From NCBI GenBank assembly GCA_035309005.1, contig DATGFP010000023.1, forward strand, positions 13,640-77,639: a stretch of 64,000 nt of DNA. The letters run 5' to 3'. Positions 61,800 through 64,000 of this stretch are shown here, in pieces. The notes under the pieces were generated by a model. It was given only the letters and a program-made list of their open reading frames with translations. It made no database searches and was not told where the DNA came from. The DNA is from DATARH01 sp035309005 (lineage in GTDB: Bacteria; Pseudomonadota; Alphaproteobacteria; ATCC43930; CGMCC-115725). Position 1 is the stretch's first letter. Every line of letters starts with the position of its first letter. Both the position numbers and the translations under genes were made by a program.

Positions 61800-62738
61800 T
61801 CAGGCGTCCTTGACCGAGACGATCGGCTCGACATCGACCCGCACGGTCAAGTGATTGGCGCCGCCGCCGAAGAGCACGCCGCGCACCGGGCTCACATCGT
61901 CGTAGTCGCGGCCCCAAGCGAGGGTGACGTAGTCGCTGCCGACGAGCTGATCGTTGGTCGGATCAAGATCAAGCCAGAGATCGCCGCCGCACCAGACCGA
62001 CAGCCACGCATGGGACGCGTCGGCGCCTTGGAGCCGCGGCCCGCCATCGGGCGCTTCGGTGCGCAGATACCCGCTCACATATCGTGCCGGCAGGCCGAGG
62101 CTGCGCAGGCAAGCGATTTGCAGCTGCGCGAAATCTTGGCACACGCCGCGCCGGGCGGCCAAGACTTGATCGACCGGCGTTGAAATGGTGGTGGCGGAAG
62201 GATCGAAAATGAATTCATCGTGAATGCGTTTCATCAGCGCGCTGGCGGCAACGCCGATTGGACGTCCGGGCACAAAGCTCGACGCCGCATAAGCGCGGAT
62301 CGCCGGCGATGACGCAATGCGCGGCGAGGAATAGGCAAAGGCCGCCGCAAGCCGCGCCGAGCGCTCTGCCGCTACGCCAAGCTTATCGCGGAGCGTCTCC
62401 CAAGCCGGCGTCGCCGCGAGATCGATCGCGACGGGCGGCTTGCGTTCCACCTCCAACTCCGACTCGATGGTAAGGCCAACATGCGGCTCTTGGATCGCGA
62501 TATAGGTCGCGGGATTGCCGAAGCAATCCTCATGCTCGGCGGTGACGAGCGGTTTCGGCGTGATCATGATCCGCTGCGCCGTGTTGGTCTGGAGGGACGC
62601 AACGCGCGGCTTCAAATGCAGCAGGTGATGCGCGAGCACGACGCTCGTCTGATAGCGATAGTCGGTCACGTGGCGGACGCGAAAGCGGATGGCGCCGGCC
62701 GCGCTCGCCGCGCCCTCAGGCTTGTCGCGCGTAGACAT
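61800..62738 (-). CDS. transglutaminase-like cysteine peptidase family protein
   Basis: 312 residues. N-terminal domain FRVRHVTDYRYQTSVVLAHH, HLKPRVASLQTNTAQRIM, then the transglutaminase-like core with the Cys in AARRGVCQDFAQLQIACLRS, the His in DASHAWLSVWCGGDLW and the Asp in LDLDPTND. This is the bacterial transglutaminase-like family (Cys-His-Asp triad). Its start overlaps the next gene by 23 bases. The pair is a known association with ATP-grasp ligase clusters. Confidence 0.92.
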   Translation of the reverse strand: MSTRDKPEGAASAAGAIRFRVRHVTDYRYQTSVVLAHHLLHLKPRVASLQTNTAQRIMITPKPLVTAEHEDCFGNPATYIAIQEPHVGLTIESELEVERKPPVAIDLAATPAWETLRDKLGVAAERSARLAAAFAYSSPRIASSPAIRAYAASSFVPGRPIGVAASALMKRIHDEFIFDPSATTISTPVDQVLAARRGVCQDFAQLQIACLRSLGLPARYVSGYLRTEAPDGGPRLQGADASHAWLSVWCGGDLWLDLDPTNDQLVGSDYVTLAWGRDYDDVSPVRGVLFGGGANHLTVRVDVEPIVSVKDA

Positions 62739-64000
62739 GAATCAGGTAGGCTTGAGTTAGGAGATTCGAGATCTCCGGCAGCCACGATGCGATCGGCGCC
62801 AAAGCCGCGTGCAGCGGCTTGATCAAGCTTGCCGGCGCACTGCTTGGCGCAGCGGCGGGACCGACGAGATCCGCGATCGTGATGAGACGATCGCGCGCGG
62901 CTTGCGCGACATCGAGCGCTTGTGTGATCGCCGCCTCGCCGCTGAGGCTTGTCGACGGCCCCCAGCCGCTCGGCGGCGGCAAAGCATGGAGATGCGCGCT
63001 CAGCGCGTCGATGTGAAAGGCGAGGCTGAACGGATTGCTGTTGTCGGTGAGCAAAGCCGCGAGCGCGGCGGCGTGGTTAAGCGTGCCGTCGGATTGCGCG
63101 ACCGAGGGCGCGCGCATGCCGGCGACGGCGAAGATCGCGCCGAGGAGGCGATCCTCGTCGATCGGCCGGCCATGGCTATCGGCCGCGAGCGCCGCGGCCG
63201 ATGCGCTACCGATGATGGCGATGAGGTTGATGGCGCGCTCGAGCCATTTGCCGATTTCAAGAAAGCGCCAACCCGCATCGCGCGTCATATTGTCATCGAC
63301 CGCGCCCCAGAGCGCGGCGCTGAGCATGACGAGCTCGTCGAGCCGCAGCAGCAAGCGCGCTGGCGCCGGACGCCCCACCGGGGCGACCGGTTGGCGCGCC
63401 AGCGCGGTAACGATGCGCCAGCAATCGGGGGGCAAGCGATCGCGCACACCCGCGGCCGCATTGGCGAGGCGCTGCAGATTGGCGGAAGCGCCGTTGGGAT
63501 GCGCCGGATCGGTCAGTGCCGACTGGATCGCGGGGATGAGGCCCAGCACCTGCGCCGGCGCGCGTCCCAGCTCTTGGCTCGGCACGAGATCGAGTGACAC
63601 GGCGAGCGCCAACAACGGCTCGACCTCGCGCATCGTCCACGGCCGCGCAGCATCGGTCACACCCAGCAACAGCGTGCGCAGCAGCCGGATCACGCCGTGC
63701 GAGCGCTCGGCATAGCGCCCGACCCAGAAAAGCCCGTCGGCGGCGCGGCTCGGCAATTCGCCCGCGGCCTCGCGGCGATCGCCGGCATAGCGCAGCGGCA
63801 CGACATTGGCCTGATCCGCCGCCACCGCGGGCTCCTTGACTGTGCCCTCGTCGCCGACGATCCACGTGTCCTTACAGCCGCCGCCGCGTTGCATCGAGAC
63901 GACGCCCGGAACACCGGCCGGCGCCGTGCGCACGAGACCGCCGGGCATGACGGCAAAGCCGTCGCTGGTCGCCGCTACGAAGACGCGCAGCATCATCGCC
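62716..64000 (-). CDS. circularly permuted ATP-grasp / alpha-E domain protein (partial)
   Basis: The visible ~425 residues run from the end of a circularly permuted ATP-grasp domain (LRVFVAATSDGFAVMPGGLV, GGGCKDTWIVGD) into an alpha-E helical domain (SRAADGLFWVGRYAERSHGV, RLDELVMLSAALWGAVDDNM, WRFLEIGKWLERAINLIAII). Both domains are encoded in a single frame, so the two-domain fused form is used here. The gene continues beyond the right edge. ATP-grasp/alpha-E/transglutaminase groups are known from comparative work on amidoligase-type systems and often sit with an Anbu proteasome-like gene; that gene is not in the window. Confidence 0.85.
   Translation of the reverse strand, partial: AMMLRVFVAATSDGFAVMPGGLVRTAPAGVPGVVSMQRGGGCKDTWIVGDEGTVKEPAVAADQANVVPLRYAGDRREAAGELPSRAADGLFWVGRYAERSHGVIRLLRTLLLGVTDAARPWTMREVEPLLALAVSLDLVPSQELGRAPAQVLGLIPAIQSALTDPAHPNGASANLQRLANAAAGVRDRLPPDCWRIVTALARQPVAPVGRPAPARLLLRLDELVMLSAALWGAVDDNMTRDAGWRFLEIGKWLERAINLIAIIGSASAAALAADSHGRPIDEDRLLGAIFAVAGMRAPSVAQSDGTLNHAAALAALLTDNSNPFSLAFHIDALSAHLHALPPPSGWGPSTSLSGEAAITQALDVAQAARDRLITIADLVGPAAAPSSAPASLIKPLHAALAPIASWLPEISNLLTQAYLIHVYARQA

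Overview
The window is 64 kb of very GC-rich, gene-dense DNA from one bacterial chromosome. It most likely comes from an alphaproteobacterium of the Rhodospirillales or a nearby deep lineage. Three things point there: the order rpmH-rnpA-yidD-yidC-yihA-argB-(HAD nucleotidase)-bolA followed by aroB-aroK / small membrane protein / xerD / accA; clpS-clpA with a PrkA-YeaH-SpoVR operon; and short GC-rich palindromic repeats of the kind common in that class. No rRNA, tRNA, CRISPR array, IS element or prophage was seen. The genes at both window edges are cut.

Region by region. 0-2 kb: a CoA-binding domain fused in frame to O-acetylhomoserine sulfhydrylase (cut), and an SMP-30 lactonase. 2-6.5 kb: a 1375-residue modular secreted protein behind an AT-rich, TTAA-rich promoter region. 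6.5-11.8 kb: a cyanase remnant, a DUF1499 protein, penicillin-binding protein 1A, a peptidoglycan-binding lipo/periplasmic protein and a rhomboid protease. 11.8-14.6 kb: a TPP-riboswitch-controlled thiO-thiS-(orphan)-thiG operon. 14.7-19.4 kb: a terminator-bounded small RNA candidate, a periplasmic protein with a peptidoglycan-binding tail, succinyl-CoA:3-ketoacid CoA-transferase (scoAB) and a sulfite-oxidase-like molybdoenzyme. 19.8-22.6 kb: an OpgC-type membrane acyltransferase with two SGNH proteins, one of which has lost its catalytic residues. 22.6-28 kb: prkA-yeaH-spoVR behind a near-consensus sigma-54 promoter and an upstream palindrome. 28-33 kb: tsaD, gpsA, clpS, clpA. 33-37 kb: a CopD/cytochrome c/redoxin fusion, an HpnL-like flippase-type membrane protein and a ferritin-like protein. 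37-47.6 kb: the core housekeeping block. 47.7-52.1 kb: ketopantoate-reductase-like protein, two SDRs, TenA and a CmcJ/NvfI-like protein. 52.1-52.8 kb: a PIN/AbrB toxin-antitoxin pair with a perfect operator palindrome. 52.8-61.2 kb: accessory enzymes, a leaderless solute-binding protein and a two-in-one ABC exporter of the CydDC type. 61.2-64 kb: a glycine-rich membrane protein, a transglutaminase-like protein and an ATP-grasp/alpha-E protein that runs off the end.

The most notable items are the enzyme/pseudoenzyme SGNH pair with OpgC, the sigma-54 control region of the PrkA operon, the thiamin operon (no canonical start codon after the aptamer, foreign-looking gene inserted before thiG), the CoA-binding/MetY fusion, the CopD-cytochrome-redoxin fusion, and the small RNA candidate carrying two anti-Shine-Dalgarno motifs. 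All calls come from reading the sequence. Family names rest on recognised motifs and not on database searches.
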